A stretch of 48,346 bases of DNA, from contig JALCBR010000028.1 of assembly GCA_028066245.1 (NCBI GenBank), positions 1-48,346 of the forward strand, given 5' to 3'. Positions 1 through 9,470 of this stretch are shown here, piece by piece (within the stretch, counting starts at the first letter, position 1; each line of letters starts with the position of its first letter). The notes under the pieces are model-generated. The model was not told the DNA's origin. It worked only from the letters and a program-made list of their open reading frames with translations, and searched no databases. Source of the DNA: Pirellulales bacterium. Lineage in GTDB: Bacteria; Planctomycetota; Planctomycetia; Pirellulales; S012-138. Both the position numbers and the translations under genes were made by a program.

Positions 1-576
1 CTGTTGACCAGCGCTCAGATGGAAGCCTTTCGTGTGCAGACGGAGCCGGAAGAGATTCGCGAGAGATATGGCGCCAACAACTTCGGCCGCGGTTGCTTGA
101 TGGCACGGCGGCTAGTTGAGCAAGGCGTTCCCTTTGTGGAAGTTGATCTCGGAGGCTGGGACAATCACCAGAATGTCCACGCCACGCTGAGAGATCAGCG
201 CCTGCCCACGCTCGATCAGGCGATGAGCGCGTTGATTCAAGACCTGGATGAGCGAGGATTGTTGGAAACCACGGCCATCATCTGGCTGGGTGAGTTTGGC
301 CGCACGCCACGAATTAACGGCAACGCTGGACGTGACCACTGGGCTCGCAGTTGGAGCGTGGTTGTTGGTGGCGCCGGCATGAAGGGTGGCATTTCCGTCG
401 GTGAAACCAACGACGACGGGACGGAAGTCATCACAGATCCTTACAGTTCACAAGATCTGATGGCCACCATCTGCCAGGCTTTGGGCATTTCGCTGACGCG
501 GACGTTCACCAGCAAGGACGGCCGCCCGATGAAGATCGCCAACAGCGGTAAGGTGATCAAAGAGCTGTTTGCCTAG
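1..576 (+). CDS. DUF1501 family protein, C-terminal part
   Basis: The reading frame is open at the left edge, so this is the last ~191 residues of a longer protein and its start lies outside the window. It has the features of the DUF1501 family, exported proteins related to the alkaline phosphatase/sulfatase fold that are very abundant in planctomycetes: the stretch VDLGGWDNHQN, then LGEFGRTPRIN, then GRDHWARSW. These carry the Asp/His residues that act as metal ligands in the related fold. Family members usually have an N-terminal Tat signal and lie next to a DUF1549/DUF1553 cytochrome-like gene, neither of which is visible here. The substrate is unknown. Stop codon TAG. No clear terminator follows. 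Confidence 0.9.
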   Translation: MLTSAQMEAFRVQTEPEEIRERYGANNFGRGCLMARRLVEQGVPFVEVDLGGWDNHQNVHATLRDQRLPTLDQAMSALIQDLDERGLLETTAIIWLGEFGRTPRINGNAGRDHWARSWSVVVGGAGMKGGISVGETNDDGTEVITDPYSSQDLMATICQALGISLTRTFTSKDGRPMKIANSGKVIKELFA

Positions 577-706
577 CAGCTCATTGAATTGCTTCGTGTC
601 GTGTTCGACCAGTGACGGAGCCGTGACCCAGCGGGAAGAGCGTCACCGGAGCGTGAACTTGCGCGCGGCGCTATGATCGCCCGGCGCCTGCGGCTATTCT
701 TACCCC

Positions 707-1540
707 ATGTCCCGCCCTCTCACTCCGCGCACGCGAACCCTCATGCACCTGGCGCTCATGGGCGCCGCACTGCTCTTTGCCTGTCCGCTGGCCTGGATGG
801 TGCTGTCATCTCTTAAAAGCGGGACCGAGATCGCGGCCAATCCCACCGGTGCATGGCCGGAATCTTGGCAATGGGAAAACTATGCTGACGCTGTGACCGT
901 GATTCCTTACGGAACGTACTTACGAAATTCGCTGGTTTTGTGTGTCGGATGCGTGTCGGGCACGTTGCTGTCCTGTTCGATGGTTGCCTATGGATTCGCG
1001 CGGCTGAAGTGGCGAGGCCGGAAGTTGATGTTCGGTATTTTGATCTCCACGATGTTGCTTCCCTGGCAAGCGACAATGATCCCCCGTTTCCTGCTGCTCA
1101 AGGAAGTTGGGTTGTATGACAGTCTGGCTGCGCTGATCGTGCCGACGTTTCTCGGCGATGCGTTCTACATCTTTCTGTTGCGGCAGTTCTTTCTCACCAT
1201 CCCAGAAGAGTTGAGCGAGGCCGCGCGGCTGGATGGCTGCGGCGAATGGGGAATCTTCGCGCGGATCATGCTCCCGTTGGCCAAGCCTGCATTGGCCACC
1301 GTGGCGCTGTTTCAGTTTGTGGCCTCTTGGAATGATTTCCAAGGTCCGCTGTTGTACTTGAATGATCCCTATCGTTTTCCGTTGGCCTATGGGCTGGAAC
1401 GCTTTGTCAGTTCGTACTCCAGTGAAACACATTTGCTGCTGGCCGCCGCGTCTCTCTTCACCTTGCCAATTGTTGTGCTGTTCTTTTTCACGCAGCGCAC
1501 ATTCATGCGAGGCATCTCCGCCGGTGGTTTGAAGGGATGA
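707..1540 (+). CDS. Carbohydrate ABC transporter permease, MalG/UgpE type
   Basis: This 277-residue inner-membrane protein has about six hydrophobic segments and the cytoplasmic EAA loop of binding-protein-dependent importers at residues ~167-196 (EELSEAARLDG, then LPLAKPAL), where the ATPase docks. Length and the C-terminal pattern ASWNDFQGPLLYL fit the MalG half of a sugar or glycerol-3-phosphate permease (BPD_transp_1). The MalF partner, the substrate-binding protein and the ATPase are not next to it: upstream is a DUF1501 gene and downstream an unrelated exported protein. It is therefore either the last gene of a transporter operon interrupted upstream of the DUF1501 gene or an orphan subunit. 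The first ATG is used; no strong ribosome site is visible. Confidence 0.92.
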   Translation: MSRPLTPRTRTLMHLALMGAALLFACPLAWMVLSSLKSGTEIAANPTGAWPESWQWENYADAVTVIPYGTYLRNSLVLCVGCVSGTLLSCSMVAYGFARLKWRGRKLMFGILISTMLLPWQATMIPRFLLLKEVGLYDSLAALIVPTFLGDAFYIFLLRQFFLTIPEELSEAARLDGCGEWGIFARIMLPLAKPALATVALFQFVASWNDFQGPLLYLNDPYRFPLAYGLERFVSSYSSETHLLLAAASLFTLPIVVLFFFTQRTFMRGISAGGLKG

Positions 1541-1911
1541 ACAGCGCGGGAGGATAAACCAGCCGCGCACCAGACTTCCCCTGTGATCAAAACGCAGGTC
1601 GCATGTGCGTTCCGCAATTCGCGATATGTGTTTTGCTTGTGCCATGTGAAATGTGTGGCTGTATGATCACGCCAAGTGTTTTGCGCGGCGTGAGCATGCC
1701 AGCAATTGCAGCGAAGAAAAAGTTGTTTTCAGCGAATATTCAAACTTGCCAGCGGTGTTTACAAGTTTGCAGCAGAACGCCAACGCGAACAGTTCGTGGG
1801 AGTGTTTTCAACGTGGCCGTGTTGGCCAGCGTCGGCGCTGCGTCTTACGTTTCGGTTGCGTTGTGGAGGGACGCTTGCTGGACGATCCCTACTTGAACGG
1901 AGAATGAAAAC
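1541..1911. other. Intergenic region, nothing recognised
   Basis: About 370 bases lie between the permease gene and the R/G-rich protein gene. Short open frames are present, but none has protein-like composition or a convincing start. The segment presumably holds the promoter of the downstream gene; I could not pick out a clear -35/-10 pair. A GGAG sequence lies about 8 bases before the ATG at 1912. Confidence 0.5.
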
Positions 1912-2796
1912 ATGATGATCCAATTCAAACGGACATTCTGCATCGCCGCGGCCTGTATGGTGGCAGGTTTGCTGAATGGATCCGCCGCGGCTCAGCCGCC
2001 TGATCGCGGCGATGCAAATCGTGATGGTGGTCCCGGTCGCGGTGCACAACAAAGACGTGCAGGCGATGACGACACGGACTCAGGAGCCAGACGCGGTCGC
2101 GGAAGACGCGATGATCGCGAACGCGCAGACCGCGGACGTGGAAGACGTGACGGTGACAACCGCGCCCGTCGCGGACCAAGGCGAGATGGCGCTCAGCGCG
2201 GCGAACGCGGACGAGGTGCTCGGCGTGCTCGCGGGGGACCAGACGCCCGCCGGCGTGGGCCTGGACGTGGAGATGCACGCAAGCGTGATGCAAAACGTGG
2301 CGATTCCAAAAGGCGTGGTGATCCAAAACGCGGGGTCCGTCAGGCACGAGGTCGTCGCCCTCAAGGTCGCGCTGCCCGGGGACGCGGTCGAGCGGAAGGG
2401 CGCTACAGAGCAAACCGCGATCCACAGCCTAGAGGTCGGGGACGGGGTGACTTCCGCAGGCGAGGCCCTCGGCATGAAGACTTTCGCCAGGGCGATTTTC
2501 GCCGGGACAGGAAACGTGGTGGTCGAGATCGCGATCGATTCGGACGTGGTCCGGACCGCAACCGCAAAAACGCAGCCCGCGATACGCGAAAACCCAGACG
2601 TGGCCGTGACGGCGCTGCTCGTGGTCAACGAAGAGGCGGTCCACCTCGAGGCGCGGCAGGTCGTGGCGGCAGAGACCGAGGCCCCGATCGCGATCGCAAA
2701 CGCGGCCGATCGGATGGTGGTCGAGGTGGCTCCGGAGGCGAGTCCACCGAAGAAATCCCTCCTAAACCAGCAGACGCGTCATTGATTCTCGCTTAG
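1912..2796 (+). CDS. Secreted Arg/Gly/Asp-rich low-complexity protein
   Basis: This 294-residue product starts with a good signal peptide: basic MIQFKR, a hydrophobic stretch, and a likely cut after NGSAAA near residue 27. The rest, about 250 residues, is almost only Arg, Gly, Asp, Ala and Lys in irregular RGR, RRD and GRGD-type repeats, ending in a short ordinary tail (PPKPADASLILA). No domain is recognised. Such a basic, disordered exported protein might bind acidic polymers or nucleic acid in the envelope, but that is inference. The frame was chosen over a 269-codon alternative frame on the same strand and long minus-strand frames because only this one has a ribosome site (GGAG before ATG) and a signal peptide; the repeat composition keeps the other frames open. 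A strong terminator follows. Confidence 0.75.
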   Translation: MMIQFKRTFCIAAACMVAGLLNGSAAAQPPDRGDANRDGGPGRGAQQRRAGDDDTDSGARRGRGRRDDRERADRGRGRRDGDNRARRGPRRDGAQRGERGRGARRARGGPDARRRGPGRGDARKRDAKRGDSKRRGDPKRGVRQARGRRPQGRAARGRGRAEGRYRANRDPQPRGRGRGDFRRRGPRHEDFRQGDFRRDRKRGGRDRDRFGRGPDRNRKNAARDTRKPRRGRDGAARGQRRGGPPRGAAGRGGRDRGPDRDRKRGRSDGGRGGSGGESTEEIPPKPADASLILA

Positions 2797-2820
2797 CAGG
2801 ACTTGCTCTATTCAACTTTA

Positions 2821-2857
2821 GCGCGAGCGCCGCGAACGACGGCGCTCGCGCCTTTTG
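2821..2857 (+). terminator. Intrinsic terminator after the R/G-rich gene
   Basis: A perfect 12-bp stem (GCGCGAGCGCCG pairing with CGGCGCTCGCGC) with a 7-base loop is followed by CTTTTGT. It begins 24 bases after the stop of the R/G-rich gene and sits between convergent genes. It could partly serve the opposite strand too, but the T-run is on the plus strand. Confidence 0.8.
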
Positions 2858-2983
2858 TATCTCCCAAACATGGCAGCGAGTGGGTTCCACCACGCCTGCG
2901 AAAGTACTTGCAAAAAAGAAACGGTCGAGCGTCCTTGTGACGCCCGACCGCGAAATTCTGAAATGAACGGCGCTGGCTAATTT

Positions 2984-5900
2984 CTATTTGTCTTCGCCGT
3001 ATTGCCAATCGCCTTCAGCGAGCATCTTCAACGCTTCGTCCACAGCCGTCTTCAGCTCGCGGTCAAAGCCTTGCAGTTCGTCCTTCGGCGAATTTTCGAC
3101 CCATACGTCGGGAGCAACACCAAAGTTCTCCAAGTTGATCCCGTAGTTATTGGGCTGAGAAGGATCATACGTCACCACCAGTGAACCAGGCGTGCGGATG
3201 CTGCCGCCGTTGAGCAATCGGTAACTGCCGGTGGCGATCACCGCGCCATAGGTGGGATTGCCAACGATGCGTCCCAACTTTAGGTCACGGAACCCTTGTG
3301 GAGTGACTTCGCTATCTGAAGCGGAACGCCAGTTGATGAGCATGACTTTAGGCCCAGCAATGGCTTGACGCGGCCGGCGTCCTGCGGCGCGGCCGCCCAG
3401 TCGCGAGTTCCAATACTCATAAGGGCGGCGTTCCAGGATGTCGATCAACTGCTGATCGATGTTTCCTCCGCCGTTGTAGCGGATGTCAATGATCATCCCG
3501 TTCTTGTTCCAGAACTGGTTGATCTCTTGCTCAAACTGAGCCAGCGACGCCTGATTCATCGAACGGATGTGAACGTAGCCGACTTTGCCGCCGGACTCCT
3601 TATCGACAAACTCGCGGTTCTCTTCCACCCACTCCTGGTATTGCAAGTTGCGAACGGAGCCTACGGCGTTAATCCGCACGTCACGCTCATCGACCGGGGT
3701 ATCGCAACGTGAAGACGCCGCAGCGATGGTCACGTCGACGTAATCATTGATCGTCTCGTTGAGCAGCTTGTAGAGATTATCACCGTTGTGGACTTCCGTG
3801 CCTTCGATGGCGAGCAAGAAGTCGCCTGGCTGAATGTTCAACCATTCCTTGTCAGCCGGTCCGTGCCGATAAACGTGCGAGACGCGATAGTGATCGCCTT
3901 TTCCTTCGACTTCAAATCCCAGGTGACGCGTGCTGTACAAAGACGGCATGCGGACGGTCGCTGGCCCGCTGACGCCTGTGTGCGAAGCGTTCAACTCGCC
4001 AATCATCTCATTGCAGAGATCGTACAGATCCTGGTTCTCGCCAACATAGGGGAGCAGCGGCTTATAGCGTTCCTTGGTAGCGTCCCAATCAACGCCGTGC
4101 ATATCCTTATCATAGAAACGGTACTTCATCACCCGCCACGATTCCTCGAAGACCTGTTCCCACTCGGCTTTGTGATCAACGATGACGTTAAAGCGGAAGG
4201 AAATATCCTTGGTGCCGCCGCCAGAAGATGACATGCGGGCGATGCCGCCATCAGAGCGGTAGAAGATGTACTTGCCGTTGGCAGAGAACTCCATTCCGGA
4301 AAAGCTGCCGTCAGCGATTTTCTTCTCACCCCGGCCGTCAACACCAATCGAACGCAGCGCACCGCCACGGGTGAAGAAAATGGTCTTGCCGTTTTTGGCC
4401 AGTTCAAAGCTGCCAACACTTCCACCTGAGGTCAAACGGCGCGCGCGGTCTTTGATGCCTTCCAAGTCAATGTTGACTTCCAGAGCTTTATCGTCCCGCT
4501 CGTCTTCATCTTTGTCAGCGTCATGCTTCTCGTCATCCTGCCCAGTGTCATCTTGACTGGCAGACGCGCGTTCTCGTCGGCTACGTCTGTCGGACTCATC
4601 ACTAGTGGATTTTTTACCCTTGTTCGCGCGCACGAGCGGATCATCGGGGTCTTCCGTCAGTTTGGCCAACGAGACCGCGTAGAGCTGGTTGGAGCCGCTG
4701 CGATTGGACACGAAGATCACGTGTTTGCCGTCACCGGAGAGATAGCCACCGAACTCACGGAAGCGATGATTAGTGACGTTGTATTCCTTCTTTTCCTCGA
4801 TGTTGAACAGGTAGACGTCTGAGTTGAGGTTTTCGTCGCTACGGGAATAGACGATCCATTTGCCATCTTGGGAAAACGAACCTGGATTGAAGCCACCTTC
4901 TTCATTGGCGGCCAATTCATCTGTTTCTCCGGATTCCACGTCTACTAAGAAGAGCTTGTTATCCGCGTCCAGCAGAATGCTCTTGGAATCAGGGCTCCAG
5001 AAATAGTTGCTCTTGAGCGATGCCTGCTTCGTCAGTTGGCGATGCGATTGTTGCTCAACATTGTACAGCCAGATCTCTTCGTCCAGGCTCTTGTCCGAAA
5101 TGTACGCGATGTACTTGCCATCAGGCGACCAACTCTGGCGGCGTTCCCGCCAAGCGGATGATGTGACTTGAACCTTTTCTCCCAGGTCCGCATCAACAGG
5201 TACGACAAAAATCTCGCCATGATAGTCGACGGCTACGCGATCGCCTTTGGGGGATGGCGTGAAGCCGTCTGCGGAGTCTTCAGTAGTGAGAACCTCCCGA
5301 TAGTTGTCCTTGGGGTCAAATGCCAGCTCAAGACTGATCTTCTGTGGATTGCCGCTGGGGACATCCAACCGCCAGATCTCGAATTCATTCTCGTAGACAA
5401 TCTTGCTGCCGTCCGGGCTGATGGACGGATACTGTACGCCGTCTGACTTATGATGCGTAACTTGCTGTGGCTCTCCGCCTGCAGGGTCAATCTTCCAAAT
5501 GTTGAAGATGCTGTCGCGTTCGGACATGAAATAGATCATGCCGTCAGCACCCCACATCGGCATCGCATCTTGAGTGTGTTTACGGAAGTTCTGCAGGTTC
5601 AGGTCTGTGAGTTGACGAATCTCCTTGGACGCCAGGTCTTGCACCCAGATATCGGTATTGCTGTTGCCGCGATAACCTTTTCGCCAGTAGCGGAATCCAC
5701 TGCGATTAAAAGCCACCTGCGTTCCGTCCTGGCTCACCATGCCGGCGCCGGCTCTGTCCATAGGCAGCGGCTGCGGCATGCTGGCATCCAAGGGGACCAC
5801 GTGCAACGGAGAGCCCCAAGGGTTGGCGCCGCTGGTGGAATTGATCAACAGGGCGTCGCCCTCTGGCATCCAGTATTGAAGTGAGTCACCGCCGCTGCTG

Positions 5901-6223
5901 AACGTGATCTGTTGCGGTTCGCCACCTGTGGCTGGGATGACCCATACGTCGCCGTTCCCCAGACGGTTGCTGTTGAACGCGATCGATTGCCCGTCCGGAG
6001 AGAAACGCGGTGATTCATCACGTGCAATGTGCGCCGTCAATCGCACGGGATTGCTTCCGTCTGGGTTTGCAACCCAGATATCGCCGTGGTAGCTGAAGGC
6101 AATCCGGCCATCATTGGCGATGCCCGGATTGCGGGCGAATTTGATCGGCTCGGCGCTCAACGCGCCGCCGCCGATCGTCAGGACGGAGAGCAGCGTGAAA
6201 GCTCGAAACAGGCGAGCGGTCAT
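2984..6223 (-). CDS. Tricorn-like protease, S41 family, exported
   Basis: This 1079-residue protein has a signal peptide (residues 1-23, cut near ALSA) followed by the tricorn layout. TolB/WD40-like beta-propeller repeats (SPDGQSIAF, SPDGKYIAY and similar) fill residues ~25-660. A PDZ-like domain (~765-855, with NIQPGDFLLAIEGTEV) and a C-terminal S41 core follow. Predicted catalytic residues align with those of tricorn: S747-H748 in NASHTG, the nucleophile S969-D970 in RSASDSE, and E1032 in ENFGVAPD. Propeller 2 carries a highly charged insert (~545-600, rich in D, E, K, R), probably a flexible loop. The family degrades peptides; the signal peptide places this copy outside the cytoplasm. AGGAG lies 7 bases before the ATG. 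Monocistronic on the minus strand. Confidence 0.95.
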   Translation of the reverse strand: MTARLFRAFTLLSVLTIGGGALSAEPIKFARNPGIANDGRIAFSYHGDIWVANPDGSNPVRLTAHIARDESPRFSPDGQSIAFNSNRLGNGDVWVIPATGGEPQQITFSSGGDSLQYWMPEGDALLINSTSGANPWGSPLHVVPLDASMPQPLPMDRAGAGMVSQDGTQVAFNRSGFRYWRKGYRGNSNTDIWVQDLASKEIRQLTDLNLQNFRKHTQDAMPMWGADGMIYFMSERDSIFNIWKIDPAGGEPQQVTHHKSDGVQYPSISPDGSKIVYENEFEIWRLDVPSGNPQKISLELAFDPKDNYREVLTTEDSADGFTPSPKGDRVAVDYHGEIFVVPVDADLGEKVQVTSSAWRERRQSWSPDGKYIAYISDKSLDEEIWLYNVEQQSHRQLTKQASLKSNYFWSPDSKSILLDADNKLFLVDVESGETDELAANEEGGFNPGSFSQDGKWIVYSRSDENLNSDVYLFNIEEKKEYNVTNHRFREFGGYLSGDGKHVIFVSNRSGSNQLYAVSLAKLTEDPDDPLVRANKGKKSTSDESDRRSRRERASASQDDTGQDDEKHDADKDEDERDDKALEVNIDLEGIKDRARRLTSGGSVGSFELAKNGKTIFFTRGGALRSIGVDGRGEKKIADGSFSGMEFSANGKYIFYRSDGGIARMSSSGGGTKDISFRFNVIVDHKAEWEQVFEESWRVMKYRFYDKDMHGVDWDATKERYKPLLPYVGENQDLYDLCNEMIGELNASHTGVSGPATVRMPSLYSTRHLGFEVEGKGDHYRVSHVYRHGPADKEWLNIQPGDFLLAIEGTEVHNGDNLYKLLNETINDYVDVTIAAASSRCDTPVDERDVRINAVGSVRNLQYQEWVEENREFVDKESGGKVGYVHIRSMNQASLAQFEQEINQFWNKNGMIIDIRYNGGGNIDQQLIDILERRPYEYWNSRLGGRAAGRRPRQAIAGPKVMLINWRSASDSEVTPQGFRDLKLGRIVGNPTYGAVIATGSYRLLNGGSIRTPGSLVVTYDPSQPNNYGINLENFGVAPDVWVENSPKDELQGFDRELKTAVDEALKMLAEGDWQYGEDK

Positions 6224-6707
6224 AAGCGAGGCTCCTGGAAATAGGGACTTGTGGATGGAGATCGGTCTTCATTCAACCGGAATGGCGACGACATGCACCA
6301 ACGTTCAAATGTTCTTCTGGGATGGGAGATTTTGAATTGCCGTCCAAATCCGTTCTGCACGACAGGCAACAATTCCGAATCGGCCTGCGTCTCGATGGAC
6401 AGATCACCTACGGCGGGCCATCACCGCATTTGATCCCCTTCTAGCGACCTGGCATCCCAGCACCAGCCGCTGGCAACTACTCAACCAGGCGCGGTCACCG
6501 CAGGGGCCAATGCCGGCCTGACCGCTGCCCCGCACGACGGTGAATGATGGACGAAGCGGGACAAAGTTACGCGAAGGAGCCACCTCAAGAGAAGATAGCT
6601 CATGGCGGGGCAATGGGCCCCCTCGCGTCTCTGAGAAATTACGCTCCGGCGAGTACGGAATCAAGCTTTAGGCGAAATTGGCGGAGCTTGTACGGGGAAC
6701 TTTCGCC
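6224..6707. other. Intergenic region with an 8-bp inverted repeat at its right end
   Basis: No convincing gene lies in these ~480 bases. An 8-bp inverted repeat (AGGCGAAA at 6670-6677, TTTCGCCT at 6701-6708) overlaps the stop of the AIM24-family gene. It could form a hairpin at the end of that transcript, but no T-run follows on the minus strand, so it is not called as an intrinsic terminator. The left part should hold the promoter of the tricorn-like gene. Confidence 0.4.
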
Positions 6708-7667
6708 TTACCCATTGTCCCCGTCTAGTACACGGCCGATGCCGCCCAGGATTGAGCCTTCTCCCTTGCCGCCGCTGTCTGATTGAATCCGTCCGGCTAA
6801 GCGACTGAAGGGGAGCGATTGCAGCCAGACATCGCCGGGACCGGTCAGCTTGACAAAGAATAAACCTTCACCACCAAAGAGTGTGTTGCGGACGCCGCCG
6901 ACAAATTGCACGTCGTAGGTGACGCTTGTGGTCATCGCGACCAGGCAGCCGGTATCGACCTTGAGCACTTGTTCGGCTTCCAGTTGCTTGCGGATCAGTG
7001 TCCCGCCGGCATGCACAATAGCCACGCCGTCCCCGATGAGGCGCTGCATGATAAACCCCTCACCGCCAAAGAAGCCTGCGCCGAGCTTCTTCTGAAACGC
7101 GATGCCGACTTGGGTTCCTCGCGCAGCACACACGAAGGAGTCCTTCTGGCAGATCAACTCACCGTTGAACTCATTGAGGTGCATGGGCAACAACTTGCCG
7201 GGATACGGTGAGGCGAAAGCGACGATTTCCCGTCGAGAGCCAGCATTGGTAAAGGTGGTCATGAACAAGCTTTCGCCAGTCATGACGCGTTTGCCCGCGG
7301 TCATCAGTTTGCCGAAGAAGCCCGTCTGCGGTTGGGATGGATCTCCGAACACGGTCTGCATTTCGATCGCAGGCGACATGAACATCATCGCTCCAGCTTC
7401 CGCGACGACCATTTCGCCTGGGTCAAGTGTGATCTCGACGAACTGCATTTCCTCGCCAAAGATCTCATAGTCGATCTCGTCAGAAATTTGTGGCGGTCCG
7501 CTCGACTGATTCGCCGGCGCAAGTGGTTCCATGATCACCTCCTGCCCTCGCTCATCTGCGGATGGGATCTGCACCTCGGTCATACAGCTAGGACATTGTC
7601 CTCGCTCGCCCGATGTTCCCGATGGCACGCGCAACAGCGTTCCGCACGCATGGCAGCGAAATTCCAT
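6708..7667 (-). CDS. AIM24/TIGR00266 family protein with N-terminal zinc ribbon
   Basis: This 319-residue protein begins with a small zinc ribbon (CHAC at residues 5-8 and CPSC about 20 residues later). It continues into a glycine-rich all-beta domain typical of the AIM24/TIGR00266 family (VVAEAGAMMFMSP, GAGFFGGEGFIMQRL, GGVRNTLFGGEGLFFVKL). Family function is poorly known; members are related to mitochondrial AIM24 and to bacterial proteins with a tryptophan-RNA-binding-attenuator-like fold. The frame is open further upstream, but the ATG at 7667 is preferred: GAGGAG lies 7 bases before it, it starts directly at the zinc ribbon, and a longer version would run through the upstream region of rlmN. 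It is divergent from rlmN. Confidence 0.88.
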   Translation of the reverse strand: MEFRCHACGTLLRVPSGTSGERGQCPSCMTEVQIPSADERGQEVIMEPLAPANQSSGPPQISDEIDYEIFGEEMQFVEITLDPGEMVVAEAGAMMFMSPAIEMQTVFGDPSQPQTGFFGKLMTAGKRVMTGESLFMTTFTNAGSRREIVAFASPYPGKLLPMHLNEFNGELICQKDSFVCAARGTQVGIAFQKKLGAGFFGGEGFIMQRLIGDGVAIVHAGGTLIRKQLEAEQVLKVDTGCLVAMTTSVTYDVQFVGGVRNTLFGGEGLFFVKLTGPGDVWLQSLPFSRLAGRIQSDSGGKGEGSILGGIGRVLDGDNG

Positions 7668-7883
7668 GAATGGCTCCTCAACTAAGAGCGAAATCCCAGC
7701 CAAACTTGCACATTCAGCAAGCTCAACCAAAGTTATCAAGCAACAGGGATTCGATCTTGAGGCCAACACATTGGAAAAAACTTTGTCCAGCCGCGGCGCC
7801 TCCCCTGACGCGCCTGCCTTAGTATGTGAAGATAGGTTCACAAATTGCTTCGTAGAACTGCTCCGTGGAATCTTGCCTATCTC

Positions 7884-8933
7884 ATGCTCCCATCGCTGCT
7901 TAATTTGGATGAAGTCCAACTCACTGCCTGGCTGTCGGAGCGCGGCCAGCTTGCCTATCGGGCGGCGCAAATTCGCGAGTGGATTTTCTCCCGTCGGGCG
8001 AGTTCCTTCGCGGAAATGACCAACCTCCCCAAACCGCTCCGCGAGGATCTGGCCGCGGAATTCTGCGTGCTGAGCGGAACGATCACGTCACATCAGCAGG
8101 CGGACGACGGCACAGAAAAACTCCTGCTTCGCCTGACGGACGGCCAAACCGTCGAATGCGTCTTATTGCGGCAGACGAAACTTCGCCGCACCATCTGCAT
8201 CAGCACTCAGGTCGGGTGCGGGATGGGCTGCGTCTTCTGTGCCAGCGGCCTCGATGGCGTCGTCCGGAATTTGACCGCCGCGGAAATCGTCGAGCAGATG
8301 CTGCAACTGCAACGGTTGTTGCCAGCTGAAGAACGGCTGAGTCATATTGTGGTCATGGGCATGGGCGAGCCGCTGGCCAATGTTGATCAACTTTTGATCG
8401 CGCTCCGCACTGCTGGTGACGAGAAGGGGTTGGGCATCAGCGCCAGGCGAATCACGATTTCGACCGTCGGACTGCCGCAGGCATTGCATCGATTGGCCCG
8501 AGAGAACGCGCCGTATCACCTGGCCGTCTCGCTGCATGCACCGGACGATGAACTCCGTACTCAGCTTGTGCCTGTCAACAAGAACACTGGGTTGAGCGCG
8601 ATTCTGGAATCCGCAGATGCGTATTTTGCGGCCACGGGCCGGCGGTTGACCTTTGAGTACGTGCTGCTGGGCGGGATCAATGATGCTCCACAGCAGGCGC
8701 GGGCTTTGGCCAATCTGTTGCGCGGTCGCGAGGCGCTCATCAACCTGATTCCCTATAATCCCGTGGCAGGGTTGCCCTACAAAACGCCGTCGAGAAGGGC
8801 AGTTGACGAGTTTACGGACATCCTCGAACGCGCAGAAATCCGCGTCAAAGTTCGTCGTCGCAAGGGAGATCGAATCGACGCCGCTTGCGGGCAGTTGCGG
8901 AGAAAAGTGGAATCCGGTGTGAGCAAACCATGA
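7884..8933 (+). CDS. rlmN: Dual-specificity RNA methyltransferase RlmN
   Basis: This radical-SAM enzyme methylates C2 of A2503 in 23S rRNA and of A37 in a subset of tRNAs. The 349-residue product contains the CxxxCxxC cluster motif (C112, C116, C119 in CGMGCVFCASG), the GMGEPLANVD motif that follows it in RlmN/Cfr proteins, SxxG/TISTVG segments for SAM binding, and the C-terminal DAACGQL cysteine (~C335) that forms the methylene-carrying intermediate. The size is normal for the family. A TTG start 39 bases upstream is possible, but the ATG at 7884 gives the usual N-terminus. The last four bases overlap the start of the NUDIX gene (ATGA), so the two are probably co-transcribed and translationally coupled. 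Confidence 0.96.
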   Translation: MLPSLLNLDEVQLTAWLSERGQLAYRAAQIREWIFSRRASSFAEMTNLPKPLREDLAAEFCVLSGTITSHQQADDGTEKLLLRLTDGQTVECVLLRQTKLRRTICISTQVGCGMGCVFCASGLDGVVRNLTAAEIVEQMLQLQRLLPAEERLSHIVVMGMGEPLANVDQLLIALRTAGDEKGLGISARRITISTVGLPQALHRLARENAPYHLAVSLHAPDDELRTQLVPVNKNTGLSAILESADAYFAATGRRLTFEYVLLGGINDAPQQARALANLLRGREALINLIPYNPVAGLPYKTPSRRAVDEFTDILERAEIRVKVRRRKGDRIDAACGQLRRKVESGVSKP

Positions 8934-9388
8934 ACAACGGCCAGGCAGCCATGTTCCATTACTTGGCTCGTGCGATCATACGCGACGGCGACCAAGTTCT
9001 GCTCGCCCATTCGCGCGGTGCGAAGAACACATTTCTGCCCGGCGGGCATATTGAGTCTGGCGAGGGAGCACGGCAGGCGCTTGCCCGTGAGGTGCATGAA
9101 GAACTTGGCGTTGAAGCAACAATCGGGCGGTTTATCGGAGCTGTGGAACACGCCTGGGCCAGAGGGCAAACGCATCACTTTGAGATAAACTTAGTATTTG
9201 AAGTCGAGGCTTCAGAACTTCACGCCGCGGCAACGCCCGATGTTGGCTTGGAAGCGGAACCCGGTTTGGAGTTTTTCTGGTCGTCCACACAAGAACTTGG
9301 CGCACACAATTTGCAACCAGCTCCCTTAATCGACTGGCTCAATCGGCCAGACCAGCGGAGTGCTTTGTGGGGTTCGACGATCGAGTAG
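8930..9388 (+). CDS. NUDIX hydrolase
   Basis: This 152-residue protein carries a complete NUDIX box starting at about residue 39 (G-G-H-I-E-S-G-E, then AREVHEELGV), matching Gx5Ex7REUxEExGU, the Mg-dependent site that cleaves nucleoside diphosphates linked to another moiety. The substrate cannot be told from the sequence. The chosen ATG overlaps the rlmN stop codon as ATGA; an in-frame start 45 bases upstream would lie inside rlmN and adds nothing conserved. The pairing with rlmN suggests co-expression but not necessarily a shared pathway. Confidence 0.92.
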   Translation: MNNGQAAMFHYLARAIIRDGDQVLLAHSRGAKNTFLPGGHIESGEGARQALAREVHEELGVEATIGRFIGAVEHAWARGQTHHFEINLVFEVEASELHAAATPDVGLEAEPGLEFFWSSTQELGAHNLQPAPLIDWLNRPDQRSALWGSTIE

Positions 9389-9470
9389 GACGATGTAGCA
9401 ATCGCGAGAGCACCTGTCCGCTCGCCCGAACGGACGCTGTCAAATCATCCGCGATGGGAGGCAATACGTC

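Noticed and set aside
1976-2785. 269-codon frame overlapping the Arg/Gly-rich gene
   Set aside because: No ribosome site or signal peptide; its openness is explained by repeat composition of the overlapping gene.
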